From Streptomyces leeuwenhoekii (GTDB taxonomy: Bacteria > Actinomycetota > Actinomycetes > Streptomycetales > Streptomycetaceae), in assembly GCF_001013905.1 (NCBI RefSeq), contig NZ_LN831790.1:2990001-3054000 (forward strand): DNA of 64,000 nt. Direction: 5' to 3'. The notes below the pieces were generated by a model. The model was not told the origin of the DNA, made no database searches, and saw only the letters and a program-made list of their open reading frames with translations. Below, piece after piece: positions 61,680-64,000 of this stretch. The stretch's first letter is position 1. The number at the start of each line of letters is the position of its first letter. The position numbers were made by a program, and so were the translations under genes.

Positions 61680-64000
61680 TGACCATCGCGCCAGCCGATC
61701 CGGCTTCAGCGATCCAGCCGGAGCGGGACGGTCCCGGTGCCGCGCTGCTGCGGACCCTGACCGAGCTGACCGCCGACCTCCCCGACGCCGACCCCGGCCG
61801 GGTCGCCGCCGCCGCGCTGCGCGGCCGGTCGGCCCGGGCGGACGAGACGGAGCTGCGCGAGCTGGCCACGGAGGCGGCGGCCGGCCTGATCGCCGAGGAC
61901 CCCGCCTACTCCAAGCTGGCCGCCCGGCTGCTGACCATCGGCATCCGCGCCGAGGCCGCCTCCCAGGGCGTCACCGCGTTCACCGAGTCCATCGCCACCG
62001 GCCACCGCGAGGGCCTGATCGCCGACCGCACCGCCGCGTTCGTCCGCCGCCACGCGGACCGCCTGGACGCGCTGACCGACCCGGACGCCGACGACCGCTT
62101 CGGCTACTTCGGCCTGCGCACCCTCTACAGCCGCTACCTGCTGCGCCACCCGATCACCCGCAAGGTGATCGAGACGCCCCAGCACTTCCTGCTGCGGGTC
62201 GCCGCCGGGCTGGCCGAGGACGACACGGCCCGCGCGCTGGACGAGGTGGCCGCGCTGTACGGCCTGATGAGCCGTCTGGACTACCTGCCGTCCTCCCCCA
62301 CCCTGTTCAACTCCGGCACCCGCCACCCCCAGATGTCGTCCTGCTACCTCCTGGACTCCCCCAAGGACGAGCTGGACTCCCTCTACGAGCGCTACCACCA
62401 GGTCGCCCGCCTGTCCAAGCACGCCGGCGGCATCGGCATCGCCTACTCCCGGGTCCGCTCCCGCGGTTCGCTGATCCGCGGCACCAACGGGCACTCCAAC
62501 GGCATCGTGCCGTTCCTGAAGACCCTCGACGCCTCGGTCGCCGCGGTGAACCAGGGCGGCCGGCGCAAGGGCGCGGCGGCGGTCTACCTGGAGACCTGGC
62601 ACGCCGACATCGAGGAGTTCCTGGAGCTGCGCGACAATACCGGCGAGGACGCCCGCCGCACCCACAACCTGAACCTCGCGCACTGGGTGCCCGACGAGTT
62701 CATGCGCCGCGTCGCCGCCGACGAGCCGTGGTCGCTGTTCTCCCCCTCCGACGTGCCCGAGCTGGTCGACCTGTGGGGCGAGGAGTTCGACGCCGCCTAC
62801 CGGAAGGCGGAGGCCGCGGGGCTGGCGCGCAAGACGCTCCCCGCCCGCGAGCTGTACGGCCGGATGATGCGCACCCTCGCCCAGACCGGCAACGGCTGGA
62901 TGACCTTCAAGGACGCCGCCAACCGCACCGCCAACCAGACCGCCGAGCCCGGCCACGTCATCCACTCCTCCAACCTCTGCACGGAGATCCTGGAGGTCAC
63001 CGACGACGGGGAGACGGCGGTGTGCAACCTGGGGTCGGTCAACCTCGGCGCCTTCGTCGACCCGGCCGCCCGCGACATCGACTGGGAGCGGCTGGACGCC
63101 GCTGTCCGCACCGCCGTCACCTTCCTCGACCGGGTCGTGGACATCAACTTCTACCCGACCGGGCAGGCGGCCCGCTCCAACGCCCGGTGGCGTCCGGTGG
63201 GCCTGGGCGCGATGGGCCTCCAGGACGTCTTCTTCAAGCTGCGCCTGCCCTTCGACTCCGCCGAGGCCAAGGGGCTGTCCACCCGGATCGCCGAGCGGAT
63301 CATGCTCGCGGCGTACGAGGCCTCCGCCGACCTCGCCGAACGCAACGGCCCCCTGCCGGCCTGGGAGAAGACCCGTACCGCCCGCGGTGTCCTCCACCCC
63401 GACCACTACGACACCGAGCCGGCCTGGCCCGAGCGGTGGGCGGCGCTGCGCGAGCGCGTCGCCGCCGTGGGCCTGCGCAACTCCCTGCTCCTCGCCATCG
63501 CCCCGACCGCGACCATCGCCTCCATCGCCGGCGTCTACGAGTGCATCGAGCCGCAGGTCTCCAACCTCTTCAAGCGCGAGACCCTGTCCGGCGAGTTCCT
63601 CCAGGTCAACTCCTACCTGGTCGACGATCTCAAGCGGCTGGGCGTGTGGGACGCCCGCACCCGCGAGGCGCTGCGCGAGGCGAGCGGCTCGGTGCAGGGA
63701 CTGACCTGGATCCCCGAGGACGTACGGCGGCTGTACCGCACGGCGTGGGAGATCCCGCAGCGCGGCCTGATCGACATGGCCGCCGCCCGCACCCCCTACC
63801 TCGACCAGGCGCAGTCGCTGAACCTGTTCCTGGAGACGCCCACCATCGGCAAGCTCTCCTCGATGTACGCCTACGCCTGGAAGTCCGGGCTGAAGACGAC
63901 GTACTACCTGCGCTCGCGCCCGGCGACCCGGATCGCCCGCGCGGCGCGGGCCACCGTCCCCGTGCCGGCCGCCGCGGACCCCGAAGCGGTCGCCTGCTCC
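61680..64000 (+). CDS. nrdA: Class Ia ribonucleotide reductase large subunit, 3' end outside window
   Basis: 773 codons are present from GTG 61680 (GAGGGAG upstream); the frame is open at the window end. It reduces ribonucleoside diphosphates. Key residues are visible: the redox Cys in MSSCYLLD, the thiyl Cys and Glu in NLCTEI, its partner in AVCNLGSVN, and IAPTATIASI. The N-terminal 80 residues resemble a short ATP-cone-like segment. Control by the upstream B12 riboswitch implies expression when cobalamin is scarce. The radical-generating subunit gene is expected just downstream. Confidence 0.93.

Noticed and set aside
61706..63406. 566-codon minus-strand frame
   Set aside because: Antisense of nrdA, which has all catalytic motifs.

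Overview
The window is chromosomal DNA of a Streptomyces. It is very GC-rich with strong G/C bias in third codon positions, uses many GTG starts, and carries genus-typical genes: Kgd, SodN/SodX, a family 2B encapsulin, a SigH-type sigma factor, WblE, the DasABC/DasR/NagB amino-sugar locus and a B12-riboswitch-controlled nrdA. From memory, the gene order resembles the S. coelicolor core from kgd to nrdA; this was not checked by search.

Layout. 1-2.2 kb: 3' end of kgd with a perfect 19-bp hairpin. 2.3-15.9 kb (minus strand): eight co-directional genes forming the most unusual block. In transcription order they are a trypsin-co-occurring small protein, a trypsin-like protease with a VMAP-type C-terminus, a MoxR ATPase, a vWA-containing SAV_2336-type protein, an FxsA-type RiPP precursor, an FxsB radical SAM/SPASM enzyme, an HExxH peptide beta-hydroxylase-like protein and a TIR-like/NB-ARC/TPR protein. 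This reads as a MoxR-vWA-VMAP protease module joined to an FxSxx cyclophane-peptide module. 16.1-23.1 kb: DUF6104, a membrane protein, a DUF4097-PadR pair, an HTH/Clp-N pair with twin operators, an oxidoreductase, tandem repeats and malic enzyme. 23.8-26.6 kb: a polar amino-acid ABC transporter. 26.7-29.05 kb: a methyltransferase, a CGNR protein, and sodX and sodN.

29.04-34.32 kb is a decayed integrative island inserted in the 3' end of sodN. It holds a broken tyrosine integrase, a 5'-truncated and frameshifted RHS/YD-repeat gene and a small acidic protein that may be its immunity partner. The original last codons of sodN and its probable terminator lie at the far end of the island.

34.5-46.3 kb is core again: a DHFR-like protein, acetyltransferase, polyprenyl synthase plus encapsulin shell, amidase, PLP enzyme, Na+/H+ antiporter and zinc finger, anti-sigma/SigH, and a diacylglycerol-kinase-like enzyme. 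46.3-50.6 kb: wblE, a PdtaS-like kinase and a TetR/SDR pair. 50.6-58.7 kb: a GlcNAc/chitobiose uptake and catabolism locus (SIS protein, nagB, GH3 hexosaminidase, dasC, dasB, dasA, dasR) with several DasR-type palindromes, one of them orphan. 58.9-60.8 kb: DUF3311 plus a sodium:solute symporter. The window ends with an acetyltransferase, a cobalamin riboswitch and nrdA, which runs off the edge.

No tRNA, rRNA, CRISPR array or intact transposase was recognised by eye.
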